From Aaosphaeria pasadenensis (taxonomy: Eukaryota > Ascomycota > Dothideomycetes > Pleosporales), in contig JAKLMB010000001.1 of the NCBI GenBank assembly GCA_022813625.1, positions 1,054,001 to 1,118,000 on the forward strand: a stretch of 64,000 nucleotides of DNA, in the 5' to 3' direction. Within the stretch, counting starts at the first letter, position 1. Each line of letters starts with the position of its first letter. Made by a program: the position numbers and the translations under genes. Shown here piece after piece: positions 10,380 through 20,662 of this stretch. Under the pieces are notes generated by a model. That model saw only the letters and a list, made by a program, of their open reading frames with translations. It searched no databases and was not told the DNA's origin.

Positions 10380-11891
10380 CTATGCCACGGGAGTTGGGAA
10401 TACAAGGGCAACCTTGTCATCGCCTGCTGTGACCACCACATCACCATTGCCTTGCACAAAAGACATGATACCACCGCCCTCTCCCCCACCTCTGTGGCCT
10501 CTCCATTCACCCACCAATCCCTTTGCCGCGGCTGCTGTGCCGCCCCTTGCATCCCAACTTCTCAAGACACCATCGTAGCCCACTGACCTAAGTAGTGCGC
10601 TACCAGGACCCTCTCGCTTCACGAACTCTACCTTGACGACAGCTTGTGGGGCATCCTCGTCGGCATGTGCTTCCTCGATCCTCCTCCGGATGGCGAAGCG
10701 ATGAGCTGTGTCGAAGAGTGTGATGGAGCCGTCTACGTTTCCAGCGGCAAGCAGTGTAAGGGGTGGGGAGGAGAAAGAGAGAGTCTCGACGTTATCACTA
10801 CCAGCTTGTAAGCTGGCGAGGATCTGGCCTGCTTGACCTGCGCTGCCTGCGGCACCCTTTGCAGCCGCCTGCTTTGCGCCACCAGCCTTGTTCCTTGCAC
10901 CTCCGCCTGCACTTGATCCCGCTTCTGCTGAAGGTGTGATGCGAGGCAGCCCGACAATACGGACCTGGCCCTCTGGCCCACCGACAGCCGCGAAAGAGCC
11001 GTTGGGGGCCACAGCAACTGAGTAGAGACCTCCCTCCACGCGGAAGCGCTCGTCAAGTCCTGTCAATCCGACCACGCTCTGGGCGTTGGATGTGGATGTC
11101 AGACCTGCAGCCGCGGCGTCCCCGAAAACATCCCACACGTAAAAGCTTGAGTCCTCGCTCACTGTCGCTAGGAATTTGCCGTCCGGACTCCATGAACCTG
11201 CCGTGCAGGATTCTGTGTGGAGGTAGAACGCCTGGATGGCCGTCAAGGGGGAGTCCTTCTGAGATGCGTCAAGTTGGTAGACCCAAACGCTACCATCGTT
11301 GGCTCCGAGCGCAACGACATTAGGATGTTCCGGGTCCGGGCATGGAAGCAACCAGTTGATTTCCTCGACTTCCTGTGCTTCAGCGAGGAATTTCCACCTT
11401 TTACCAGCTGGCTCGCCCTGCCAAACTCTGAGCTTTCCGTCAAGGCCGGCGGTCGCAACGTATTGGCCCTTGGGGTAAGAAAAAGTGATTGCATTAATTG
11501 AGTCGGAATGCCCTTCGAGTTTGAACAGGCTCTTCAAACCTTCTCTTTCAACATTCGCAACGTTACCACCGGCAGGAATATCGGATACATCGACCACGTA
11601 ACCGGTGTCGTCGCCACCTCCCGTCGCCACGATGGAGGGGTGCACGGGATGCTGTGCGATGCAAAAAATACTGTCTTGATGGCCGTCGAAGTGAGCAACA
11701 CTGTCGTTTTGGAGCTCAATTTCTACCTGCATGCCTTGGTCTCCATCCTGGCCGTCCTCGTCGTCGGACTCCATGGGGGCATCTTCATCGTCGGGAACTT
11801 CCTCGCCAGCCTCGGCGGGATCGAGCATCACCTCCTCCTCTTCCACATCCATGTCGTCGTCACGGTGCTCGGCAGGGTTTGCAATCGCCAT
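10380..11891 (-). CDS. SQT1: WD40 ribosome-assembly chaperone Sqt1 (AAMP family)
   Basis: This intronless gene encodes 503 residues. A very acidic N-terminal segment (about residues 8-50, rich in Asp/Glu) precedes a WD40 propeller starting at SVAHFDGHQDSIFCIAQHP. Repeats such as FKLEGHSDSINAITFS and LRVWQG are easy to see. Sqt1 is the dedicated chaperone that captures nascent Rpl10 (uL16) through the acidic surface of its propeller and delivers it to the pre-60S subunit; the metazoan relative is AAMP. A Gly/Ala/Lys-rich insertion interrupts one blade at about residues 320-360, which is common as a lineage-specific loop. The start is the first ATG, immediately before the acidic segment. Confidence 0.9.
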   Translation of the reverse strand: MAIANPAEHRDDDMDVEEEEVMLDPAEAGEEVPDDEDAPMESDDEDGQDGDQGMQVEIELQNDSVAHFDGHQDSIFCIAQHPVHPSIVATGGGDDTGYVVDVSDIPAGGNVANVEREGLKSLFKLEGHSDSINAITFSYPKGQYVATAGLDGKLRVWQGEPAGKRWKFLAEAQEVEEINWLLPCPDPEHPNVVALGANDGSVWVYQLDASQKDSPLTAIQAFYLHTESCTAGSWSPDGKFLATVSEDSSFYVWDVFGDAAAAGLTSTSNAQSVVGLTGLDERFRVEGGLYSVAVAPNGSFAAVGGPEGQVRIVGLPRITPSAEAGSSAGGGARNKAGGAKQAAAKGAAGSAGQAGQILASLQAGSDNVETLSFSSPPLTLLAAGNVDGSITLFDTAHRFAIRRRIEEAHADEDAPQAVVKVEFVKREGPGSALLRSVGYDGVLRSWDARGGTAAAAKGLVGEWRGHRGGGEGGGIMSFVQGNGDVVVTAGDDKVALVFPTPVA

Positions 11892-12282
11892 TTTTTGGTT
11901 GCGTTTCCTGGGTATCTAGATTTTGGGGTTTTCTCCGTGTGTAGGAATGGCTGTCTGCTTTTATGCAGTGGCGCAAGGTTTATATTTGCAGATTGATGCT
12001 TAGAAATGCAGATGCCCAACTTGTTGCTATTACCAAGAACATTTTTTTCCCTAATTTTCGGGTCCATGTCGGAGTTTTTGGTGGTTCTAAACACCGACGT
12101 CACTCGCTTAGATAAGCTTCACATGGCACTACTGTAGGTGTGACTCTTCACTTGTCTTGGAAGGATTCGAATTACAGATGAAAGTGGAAGGACTTGGAAA
12201 TGTATGAATAATTGCTATCAAAGGCAAGACCCAATGGGAATATATCAGAATACGCCAACGGAAATTATGGTGTGGCGGTGTT
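11892..12282. other. Intergenic, SQT1 promoter side
   Basis: About 390 bp between the SQT1 start and the 3' end of the acyl-CoA ligase gene. No gene or clear structured element is visible. Confidence 0.5.
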
Positions 12283-14301
12283 CTATAGTTTCGCGCCAGC
12301 CGCCCTCCTCTTCTCCTTCTCCTTGTCCCGCAAGAATCTTCGGAGAATCTTACCGCTTGGGCTCTTGGGAATCTCGTTGATGAACTCTACACCACCCGTG
12401 ATCCACTTATATTTAGCCTTGTGCTCCTCTACGTGCTTTTGGATCGATCGAGCAAGCACGCGATCGTTCTCTTCCAGGCCGACAGAAGGCGCTTTCACTA
12501 CGAAGGCCTTGGGGACCTCCCCTGCGGCATCATCCGGTACCTGGATGACTGCGCAATCGTTTACGGCCGGATGGGTAAGGAGATGGGCCTCGAGTTCGGC
12601 AGGTGCGACTTGGTGACCCTGATAAAAATCAGCACATGCACTCTCATGATAGCCATGTTCGGATACATACCTTGACCTTGATCAACTCCTTTATCCGGTC
12701 AGTGATAAACAAATGCTCAACGCCCGATGGTGCTTTGCGGATCACTGCCTCGTCGCCCGTGCGCATGAAACCGTCCTGGAAGGTTTCCTTGTTCGCTTTA
12801 TCATTTTTCAAATATCCAAGAACGACCGCAGGTGACTTCACGAGCAGCTCTCCTGGCTGATCGTAGCCTGTAATTTCCTCGCCTTCGGGTGTGACAATCT
12901 TGCACTCGATTGAGGGGAGAATCGATCCGGAAGAACCGAACCAAATGTCATCGGCGGCGGTTGAGGTTACAACGGTGCACGTCTCAGTCAAGCCATAGCC
13001 CTGGCGAATTGCCCAGTTGGGGAAGATCGATTGGAGATCTGCGGCTGTCTCTTTGCCCAGGGGTGCTGCGCCCGTGAAGATGGCAGTGACATTACTAAGG
13101 TCATACTTCGACAGTACTTCCTTGTTCTTTGTGAGAAGAATAATGATCGGGGGTACCTAGCAGAGGGTAAGTTTTGAACACGTTCCGTACCAATCGCAAG
13201 GGCTTACCAAAAATAATGTGCTGATCTTGTTATCTTGGATAGCTTTCAACATCAGGGCAAAGTCAAACTTTGGTAGCACGACAACTCCATAGCCTCGGTA
13301 AATGCTAGAGTGTGCAACGACTACTAGTCCATAAATGTGGCTCATTGGGAGAAGTCCCAGAACATTCTCGGTGTAGTCGGACTGGGTGCCAGCTGGGCGT
13401 TTCCTATCTCGGTCAGGTTGCTCGAAGGTCGAAATTTGCACTATTTCTGTCAGTACTGCTTCTTCAATGGTTGCACAGACCGCAACATACAGGTATTTGC
13501 AATCACGTTTCGATGTGATATCATAACACCTTTCTATAAGTATGTCAGTATCGTGTGCGAAGCCTCCTGCAGAATCAACGTACGGGCAACCCCGAAGTTC
13601 CACTCGAGTAGCAAAGGAATGCAGTCTTCTTTGCACCGTCTCCCTGCTTCCAATTCAATGGCTCCAACCTGGGCAGCTGGGCGCCTTCGCGAATGAAATC
13701 ATCAATGGTCTTAGCATTACTGCTCACACCCGCTGGAACAGCAAACTTTGGCACTTCCAGGATATAGATGCGGTTCTCTGGGATACCAGCGTTCTTTGCA
13801 GCCTCCTTTGCGGTGCTTAGAAGAGGAAGGCAGGTGAAGAGCGCCTTTGCGCCGGAGTTCTTTAATTGGTATTCGAGCTCAGCAGCACTGTATGCGGCAT
13901 TCGCAGGGGACTGGAGACCGCCCAAACGGTGAGTTGCCCATGCCAGCGGGATCGTGTCAAGCTACGCACGTCAGTCTTCCAGACTGTATCGTATCAATTG
14001 CGGGTTCGCAATGGGTACTCACAGTATTGACAGAAAAGACTGCAATGACCTTGTCCCACTCGGAGCCCTTGTTCGGCTCCCAGCCAAGCTCTTTCGCAAG
14101 ACCACGTGCGAGGTAATCGACACGCTCCTTGACCTCCAGAGTTGAATAGCTTTTACCTGTCAAGCCGCAGATGAAGGGTGCGTTTGAGTATCCTAGCGGG
14201 TGTCTACCATAATGCTCCTCCAAGAGGAAGTCGGCCACGGTGATTGAATCCGGAGGGTCGAAGGGCAGCTTCGGGACCCATTCGGGAGGGTAGAAAGGCA
14301 T
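12283..14301 (-). CDS. Peroxisomal 4-coumarate:CoA ligase-like acyl-CoA synthetase
   Basis: Six exons, complement(12283..12618, 12671..13156, 13208..13440, 13491..13533, 13584..13961, 14023..14301), encode 584 residues. ANL-superfamily motifs appear in order. The P-loop YSSGTSGLPKG is completed across intron 13534..13583. QGYGLTETC, a DRIKELIKVKGHQVAPAELE hinge with its C-terminal subdomain, and PKSPSGKILRR with the catalytic lysine follow. The protein ends in AKL, a type-1 peroxisomal targeting signal. Such enzymes activate hydroxycinnamic, phenylacetic or medium-chain acids to CoA thioesters with ATP. The 4CL/phenylacetyl-CoA-ligase branch is the closest fit, but the substrate cannot be read from sequence. 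Together with the aromatic-degradation genes to its right it could supply CoA-dependent side-chain shortening of lignin-derived acids. Confidence 0.9.
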
Positions 14302-15283
14302 GCTGGATAGCTATCTGTGATACCGTTAGTCTTGTGTACGACGGTTGAGGGAATTGGGGAATCTGGCCTACCTGGGGGTGACTTTGCGAGAACGCTGGCT
14401 GGCGACTAGGGGAATGGGGGAACGAGCAACAGCTACAGGCAGACTTCGTGTGCGACCGAGGCCAACAGAGGTTTTAAAAGAAGGAAAGACTGGGGACGAT
14501 GAAGAGACAGCGGAGTCGGCGAGATGACGCTAGCAAGCTTCGGATGACGGTCATGGCTCGGCGAAGAGCATCAGCAACGACAACGTGTAGCATCAGCGTA
14601 TCATCGAGCAGCGATTCGCGAAATGCGGACGAAGCGTGGGGAATTCTGGGGCTGGGCCGCTGGGGTAAGACGAACAAGGTACGCGCTGGTTCAACTGCCT
14701 CGGTAAAAAGAGCATAGTGCGGGAAAGGGTAACCTGATTGGGTTTACCGACTCTGCATCGAATTCCACGGGTTGTGTTTTCGGATGCTCCATCTACCTGC
14801 ACCTAATAAGCTGAACTCAACATGGTTTCCGTAGAAAAAATGTCTTTATCGTGTTCAATAGAAAGAGAAGCATCGCCGTCACCGGTCTCTATATAAATTC
14901 ATTCACGCCTGCTACAATCCAAGTCCATATCCAAGTACACCTACCATCGTTACGTTGTCGAGTCACCTATATCTGACTCGCTCGCACTGCATGTTCCTGG
15001 GCGCATTTGTGTACTTGCACAGCAGCTCCGGCAGCGGCGTCGTAGACATATGATGGCTACGAGTAGTTTTCGTCGCAGCTACTCATGCATTACTGAATTC
15101 TTGACGGACTTTTCGAATCACCGATAACACCGCTTGCTTCACGCTAACCTTCGTCGACATCTTTTGATACTTCCTCGGCCGAGGCCAGTTGCAGCAAACA
15201 TATCATTCATACTCGTAGGTCTAGGGAGATATCTTCTCTAATTTGAATCCAGCACGCGTCATAAAAGAATATGGGTCATCAAA
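14302..15283. other. Intergenic, acyl-CoA ligase promoter
   Basis: About 980 bp upstream of the ligase gene and downstream of the EthD-hydrolase gene. A CTCTATATAAATTC element lies at about 14888, oriented for plus-strand transcription, but no ORF follows it. I see no other feature. Confidence 0.5.
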
Positions 15284-16960
15284 TTACGCCCCGAAAAAGG
15301 ACGCAAAAAACTCGGCGACCTCTTGCGGGCGCTCGACCATAGGCAAATGGCCAGCACCCTCGATGACCTGCAGCTTCGCGCCGGCACCCAAACCATCCGC
15401 CATATCCTTCATAGTCTTTGGTAACACGCCGTCGCCAGCGCCGACCAAGAACGCACCCTTACCCTTGTACTCCTTCATCTCGGCCCGGAAGTCGTACTGG
15501 TACAGCGCCTTGACGCTCTTCCTGAAGCCGTCGAGGCTGTTGTTCGCGACCATTTGCTTCGTGGTCTCGATCTTTCCCTGCAATGTAGCGTCGTCGTAGG
15601 ACTCCTTGACGAACCATCGGCGCACGGTGACTTCGGCGAGCTCCTGGCCGACAATGGGTTCCCCGGTGGCGGACGAGTTCAAGCCCTCCTTCTCCGCGAC
15701 CTCGATGCGCTCTTGCCAGGCCTTTGGGTTTCCTGGGGGAGCGAGGGAGTTGGTGTCGCAGGCGATGAAGGACGTGATGCGAGATGGGTAGGCGAGCGCT
15801 GTCTTTAGAGATGTAGCGCCTCCAAGGGAGACACCGGCCACAGAGGCCTGCTTGATGCGGAGGGCGTCAAGGATGGCGATGACGTCCTGTGCTAGAGTGT
15901 CGACCGTGATCGAGGAGTTCGAGGAGTCAGGGAGACTCGATCGTCCGCGAGTATTGTAGCGGATGACTCTGTACTTGTTCTGTGTGGCTTTGAGGAATGC
16001 GGGGATGAAGTCGTCCCAGATGCCATAGTCTACAAGAATGGAGTTGACGAGGACAAGTGCTGGTGCGTTGGGATCGGAAGATCCGGTGAGCTCGTAAGGA
16101 AGCTGTACGCCATCTTTTGTCGTGATAAAGCTTGCGATGGTCGGGTAAGATGTGCGAGATTTCGACGCTGGAATAGTCTTCGTCAATGCATCAGTGCTCT
16201 CCGCAGGATTGGTCTCTGGCTCCGACAAGCTCTGCAAGTCCCGTGGCGCAGGTCCGAACGTATAGTATAGATCGTAGGTCCTCCTGGCCTTCTCCTTGAT
16301 AACACTCTTGTACATTTCATTGTTCCACGGTGTGCTGGTCGCGGCCTTGAACTCCTCCCCACCCAGCCCGTTCTTCGGTGCATATTCATGCAAAGCCATG
16401 AACTCCTTCGCTTTCCCCTCCTTCAGGTCCAGATAACTCGTCACAAATCTCCTCGTCCTCCTCCACCCGGGCACTTTCTGAAGTAGCGGCACATGTTCCT
16501 CCTCATACCACTTCCTGAGCTCATCCTCCTTCTCATCACCCTCATGCAGCGTTAACCTCACAGACACCAAAACATTGCCCTCTCCCTCCTGCTCCACGTC
16601 CTCAAACGTGGGGGAATCACTAGCCTTCCACTCTCCCAACAGATCGTAAAACTTCCTGTCGACAGTGATCTGCTTCATGGTGTCGCGCTCCCTCTGACTC
16701 TGCACAGGCGGCAACCTCAGCTTCGTGTAGACGTCCTTGGTTAGCCAGTCCATGTCGTCGATATCGTAGATAGCCATCCATTCGGGCCTCGTGGCGGAGA
16801 ACGAGGCATCGTTTGCGCGGTACCGGAAGCCGTTCTGGCAGAAGGAGAGGCGCAGGCGTCCGGGCCCGTGTTCGTTATTATACCAGTCGTGGAATTGGGA
16901 CACGGGGAGCGTGTCCTTGGGTTGCATGGTGACGTACAGGATTCCCGGTGTCTTCGCCAT
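15284..16960 (-). CDS. EthD-domain / alpha-beta hydrolase fusion (candidate carboxymuconolactone hydrolase)
   Basis: This intronless gene encodes 558 residues. Residues 1 to about 240 form two EthD-like ferredoxin-fold halves (ILYVTMQPKDTLPVSQFHDWYNNEH... and VLVSVRLTLHE...WYEEEHVP). After a Ser/Thr-rich linker, residues 270-558 are an alpha/beta hydrolase of the 3-oxoadipate enol-lactonase type, with nucleophile Ser378 in GVSLGG, Asp510 in GAGDGVLP and His538 in GAGHLP. The gene lies tail-to-head with carboxy-cis,cis-muconate cyclase on the same strand. In fungi the cyclase product is 3-carboxymuconolactone, which must be decarboxylated and hydrolysed to 3-oxoadipate. A two-domain enzyme with a lactonase-like half beside the cyclase gene is a natural candidate for that step. 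This assignment is inferred from domains and position only. Confidence 0.85.
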   Translation of the reverse strand: MAKTPGILYVTMQPKDTLPVSQFHDWYNNEHGPGRLRLSFCQNGFRYRANDASFSATRPEWMAIYDIDDMDWLTKDVYTKLRLPPVQSQRERDTMKQITVDRKFYDLLGEWKASDSPTFEDVEQEGEGNVLVSVRLTLHEGDEKEDELRKWYEEEHVPLLQKVPGWRRTRRFVTSYLDLKEGKAKEFMALHEYAPKNGLGGEEFKAATSTPWNNEMYKSVIKEKARRTYDLYYTFGPAPRDLQSLSEPETNPAESTDALTKTIPASKSRTSYPTIASFITTKDGVQLPYELTGSSDPNAPALVLVNSILVDYGIWDDFIPAFLKATQNKYRVIRYNTRGRSSLPDSSNSSITVDTLAQDVIAILDALRIKQASVAGVSLGGATSLKTALAYPSRITSFIACDTNSLAPPGNPKAWQERIEVAEKEGLNSSATGEPIVGQELAEVTVRRWFVKESYDDATLQGKIETTKQMVANNSLDGFRKSVKALYQYDFRAEMKEYKGKGAFLVGAGDGVLPKTMKDMADGLGAGAKLQVIEGAGHLPMVERPQEVAEFFASFFGA

Positions 16961-17617
16961 GATTGCAGATGGGGGTTTGTAGTTGTTACAACTGATATGA
17001 GGGGGATATGCAATGGCTCTGTAGCGATTGAGTGCACTTGAAATACCTTAGTATCAAGGCCGCGAATTGAAGTACAAAAAACAATGATGTGTGTGAAAGA
17101 GAAGGAAGGGAAAAATCCACACGATTTCTTTTTAGTACTCTCAAAAGAATGGGTTTTCCGTTTAATGAATCGGATACAGCTTTTGGAGAAAAGGCAATCC
17201 AAGAGCTTAGATCCTTGTGGATGTGACCTTCTCCGACTCCATCTGCCGGGACGCTGATGACGGAGTGGGGGGCTAGCTAACTAGGGCACGCCCGGAATCA
17301 ATGCAACTGGTGCCCCTCATCTTTCCGAGGTCGGAACTGCGGGCGGACTAGCGAGCGCATCCCCAAATTATTCCCAGAGGAATTGGCCTCAATAAGGGTT
17401 GGGGTTCATTGGGGTAGGCGATGAGGGGAGAGGGCTGGATGGACTTCGATAATCTTGCCATTACTGAGTTGGAGCAATTGCGCAAGTTGTTCTCCAAATT
17501 GAACTGAGAGACCTACTCTGCATGGTGCACTTGACATGTCATGGAACACATTTCTACTGCTACCAATTTTCGTAGCAATACGTGTATAACACTGTGTCAT
17601 ATATGAACGTTCTACCT
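16961..17617. other. Intergenic, EthD-hydrolase promoter
   Basis: About 660 bp between the start of the EthD-hydrolase gene and the end of the cyclase gene. No reliable ORF or RNA gene is present. Confidence 0.5.
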
Positions 17618-18952
17618 CTAGTTGTACCAGATGGCATTCATGCCAAACCCCTTTTCTTTGATCTCCAGTCTCGCGACTCGTGCGAGGTATTCCTTATGCC
17701 ATCTATAAATCTCAATGCCACCCTTCTCGTCATCTGTCAACGCCAGCCACTCATCTGACCATGGGCAAGGGCTGACGGCATTTGAATGGCCACCGCTCGT
17801 TGGGGTAGGGTTGAGACAGATCTGTCGTTCGATAGCGCCGGAGTCGCTGATCTTGAACGCTGCGATGTAGCCGGTGAGATCGAATGAATTTGCTCGAGAG
17901 GTTGCAAAGAGGTATTGTGAGGACTGTGTCAGGAATACTACGTCGGAGCGGTACATCTTTGGGTTGGGAATATCTATAAGATCATGATGTGAGTGATTGC
18001 AGTTATCAGGGTATGAATCGAAATCTTACCAGGCGGGATGAGCGGGTATTCCTTGTGTGTATAAACAGGCAACTTGGTCTTCTCGTCGATCACGAACTCG
18101 CATATCCGGTTACCGCTCTCCATCAGCGCGTACAGGAACTTGCCCTTGGGATGCATCTCAACCCATCGCGGATGATCGTGATCGCCTGGCGCGTCTACAT
18201 ATCCCACAAGGTCCACCGTGCCGTCCTCTTTCTTCTTGTGGCACCATATCCTGTTTGCCCACATGTCTGCAGAGTAGAGATACGTTTCGGTGGGATCGAA
18301 TACCATGCCGTGGATGGCGGTCTTTTCGCAGTACTCGTAGTTCTGGATGTTTTTGGCGATAGAGCCGTCTGGATTCGTGCTGAAGACGTTGCCAAAGCCT
18401 GCATGCTCGTAGAATGGGTTGCCGTACACGCAATATGGTGGCTGTTTGGCTGCGAGGACGAAGATGGCGCGAGTCCGGGTATCTGCTTCTACTGCTTTTG
18501 CTACAAGGTTGTCAAAAGTGTGAACATTGTTTCAGGAGACTTTATGAATACTTACGGTGACCGCCCATGGGATGCGACGAGCTATGGACAATCTCAGACG
18601 GGCTTTTGACAGCGTGGCTCGACCATTTCTTCATTGAAGCACCATAGATGTTTTTGCGTTCATGCTGTGAAATTCACGATTAGCTATACCAACGGTTAAC
18701 CTACTGGAAACTACTTACGTCAAAAGTCATCCATGATATTGGCTCGTCTTCTGGAATGTCGGTCTTCTTGACGAGCTTCAAGGTAAGAGCCTCATCGTCG
18801 AATTCGACTGTAATGATAACGCCCGGGCGAGTCCAGGTCCCTATCATAAGATGGTGCTTCATCCTGGGCAAGAATTCAAGTCTCCGGTTTGTTTGTACTC
18901 GTGGTCTTGCGAGGTTCCGTCCAAAGTTTGACAGCAGTGAGGAGCGAAACAT
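17618..18952 (-). CDS. Carboxy-cis,cis-muconate cyclase (beta-propeller type)
   Basis: Four exons, complement(17618..17973, 18030..18500, 18556..18664, 18719..18952), encode 389 residues. The protein follows the fungal enzyme described from Neurospora almost block by block: HHLMIGTWT, EPISWMTFDHERKNIYGA, TGIHGMVFDPTE-like AIHGMVFDPTETYLYSAD, DHPRWVEMHP, GGHSNAVSPCPWSDEW and a C-terminal GFGMNAIWYN. It is a seven-bladed lactonase-fold propeller that lactonises 3-carboxy-cis,cis-muconate in the protocatechuate branch of the beta-ketoadipate pathway. An extra N-terminal stretch of 30 residues, rich in Arg and Ser and lacking acids, precedes the usual MKHHLMIGTW start. Either translation begins at 18862 or the isoform carries a presequence. 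Phases at all three introns agree with the conserved protein. Confidence 0.93.
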
Positions 18953-19763
18953 GTCTGTCCATGGCGGCTTGGAAAAGTAAATCTAGTAGTGGAGCATTGG
19001 CACGCAGCCCCCGGAAACAGCAAATAGCATGAATGGGGGTTCCGGTGACATAGTGCAGGTACAGTTCAAGCATAGTGCAATACAAAAGGTACCCGAAATG
19101 CAATCCGAACGGCGGGGCAACGTCCTAGAGACGGAAAAGTGCTGGATGAGCATTCATCCGGAATGGATCATTGCTGATTGGCCAATCTCGTTCCGAGCTG
19201 CGGGGCAGACATCGGCACTCAATTGGGAGACCATGAAGAACAATCCTTTGAAACTTTGCGGATTGAGAAAAGTGAAGAGTTACATGTGTTTCCCTTTGGT
19301 TAATTGACAATGATAATCTAATATATCAGGCATATTGAATTTTGATAGAAATTAAACAACCGAGAAAGATTGCCTTCCCATTTTCAAGTTGGAGTGGACA
19401 TTTAAGCACTGTGCTTCTCCCTTCACATGGATCCTGAGAATCATGGTTGAAACAATGTATCTCTTCAAATCTTCCATCCTCTATACAGAATCAGAATTGC
19501 TAAATTTCCCCCAAAATGGCGAGAGATGCAAAGCTGCAATGTGCGGAACTTGTCCGATATCGTGGTGAGGTGTGCAGGTATGTACCGAGAATGGTTCCGA
19601 CTATTCCTCGCAAATAAACCTTCGATCTCCCACTACAGCAGTACTGATGCTGCTACTACTACTACACTTCCGACATCTTAGATCTCTCTCCCAATTACGG
19701 CGAGTAACCCTCACGACGACCTACAATTCTTCTGCCCACCTACACAAAACCTCTCACACAAAT
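18953..19763. other. Divergent promoter region, cyclase / decarboxylase-family gene
   Basis: This 811-bp gap lies between the head-to-head starts of the muconate cyclase and the carboxymuconolactone-decarboxylase-family gene. Arrangement alone suggests possible shared control. I find no TATA box in it that I trust. The plus-strand frame is open back to 19572, but the sequence upstream of 19764 is pyrimidine-rich and not protein-like. Confidence 0.55.
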
Positions 19764-20354
19764 ATGCGTGTCCCGTACGCACCCAAGGAGCCCCAAAACC
19801 CGGAGGATGCACCTATATACGAACGCATCGCCGCTCGACGCGCACCCCGTCCCCTGATCCCTCTCGACCTCGCACTGCTGCACAACCCCGCCGTGGCCGA
19901 CGGATGGAACTCATTCATCGGCGCCATCCGGACCAAGAACAGCGTCCCAGAGTCTCTCAAAGAGCTTTCCATCTCGCGTGTGGCCGTACACAACCATGCG
20001 GTGCATGAATGGAATATCCATGGGGCTTTGGCACTGAAGGGCGGAATAAGTAAAGAAGGCCTTGAGACGGTTCTCTCGGCACCTCTGGTCAAGAGAGGGG
20101 ATGAGATCACGAAAGGCAGAGGCGGCGGGCTTAGCGACGAGGAATGGGCTGTTCTTGCTTATACGGATCAGATGACGGTGGGCGTTCAAGTTGATGAAGC
20201 GGTTTCACAGGGCGTTAAAAATATTCTGAGCGACAAGCAGGTGGTGGAGTTGACAGCTACCATTGCGGCGTACAACTGTGTTAGCAGGTTCCTGGTTGCG
20301 CTGGATGTCGGGGAGAACAATGGACATGAAATGTTGCCTGTCAAAGATTCGTGA
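19764..20354 (+). CDS. Carboxymuconolactone decarboxylase-family protein
   Basis: This single-exon gene encodes 196 residues from the ATG at 19764. An in-frame extension upstream to 19572 is rejected as non-coding in character. The all-helical AhpD/CMD fold is indicated by ELSISRVAVHNHAVHEWNIHGALALKGGI, matching the family helix with a His-rich EWxxH pattern, and by a C-terminal VELTATIAAYNCVSRFLVALDV. The peroxidatic CXXC of AhpD is absent, so a decarboxylase-like or unknown role fits better than a peroxidase. Bacterial PcaC decarboxylates 4-carboxymuconolactone. Fungal members lying next to aromatic catabolism genes are poorly characterised. The neighbourhood supports a role in protocatechuate breakdown, without proof. 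Confidence 0.85.
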   Translation: MRVPYAPKEPQNPEDAPIYERIAARRAPRPLIPLDLALLHNPAVADGWNSFIGAIRTKNSVPESLKELSISRVAVHNHAVHEWNIHGALALKGGISKEGLETVLSAPLVKRGDEITKGRGGGLSDEEWAVLAYTDQMTVGVQVDEAVSQGVKNILSDKQVVELTATIAAYNCVSRFLVALDVGENNGHEMLPVKDS

Positions 20355-20662
20355 AGATTAAGAATTTATCATGAAATTTTCTCTCCTTTCAAATCCTGAT
20401 GACATTCTTGATCTTGATCCTTGATGGTTTCTACTTCTTTTAAATATCAGCGGAACTCCAGCTTTTACCATTGTTGATGTCACCAGCTGGAACGGGAAGC
20501 TCCTTCCCCATCCGTGCTCGAATCAACCGACACTACCCACCCTATGCCGAGGCACGAATTCCATCTTGTCCAACTCTCAATACACATCTTACGAGAAATT
20601 CGCACTTTGTGAATTTCGTATCCCTCGAAAAGTTTTTGTTTCCTACTTCACATTGCAATATC
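20355..20662. other. Intergenic, IVD promoter
   Basis: About 310 bp between two same-strand genes. It has an AT-rich start and a pyrimidine-rich end before the ATG at 20663, and no other feature is seen. Confidence 0.5.

Noticed and set aside
11508..11996. 162-codon plus-strand open frame
   Set aside because: It is antisense to the acidic N-terminus of SQT1 and not protein-like.
19572..19763. N-terminal extension of the CMD-family protein
   Set aside because: The Leu-run and Thr/Tyr-rich translation comes from a pyrimidine-rich leader. The protein normally starts at the ATG at 19764.
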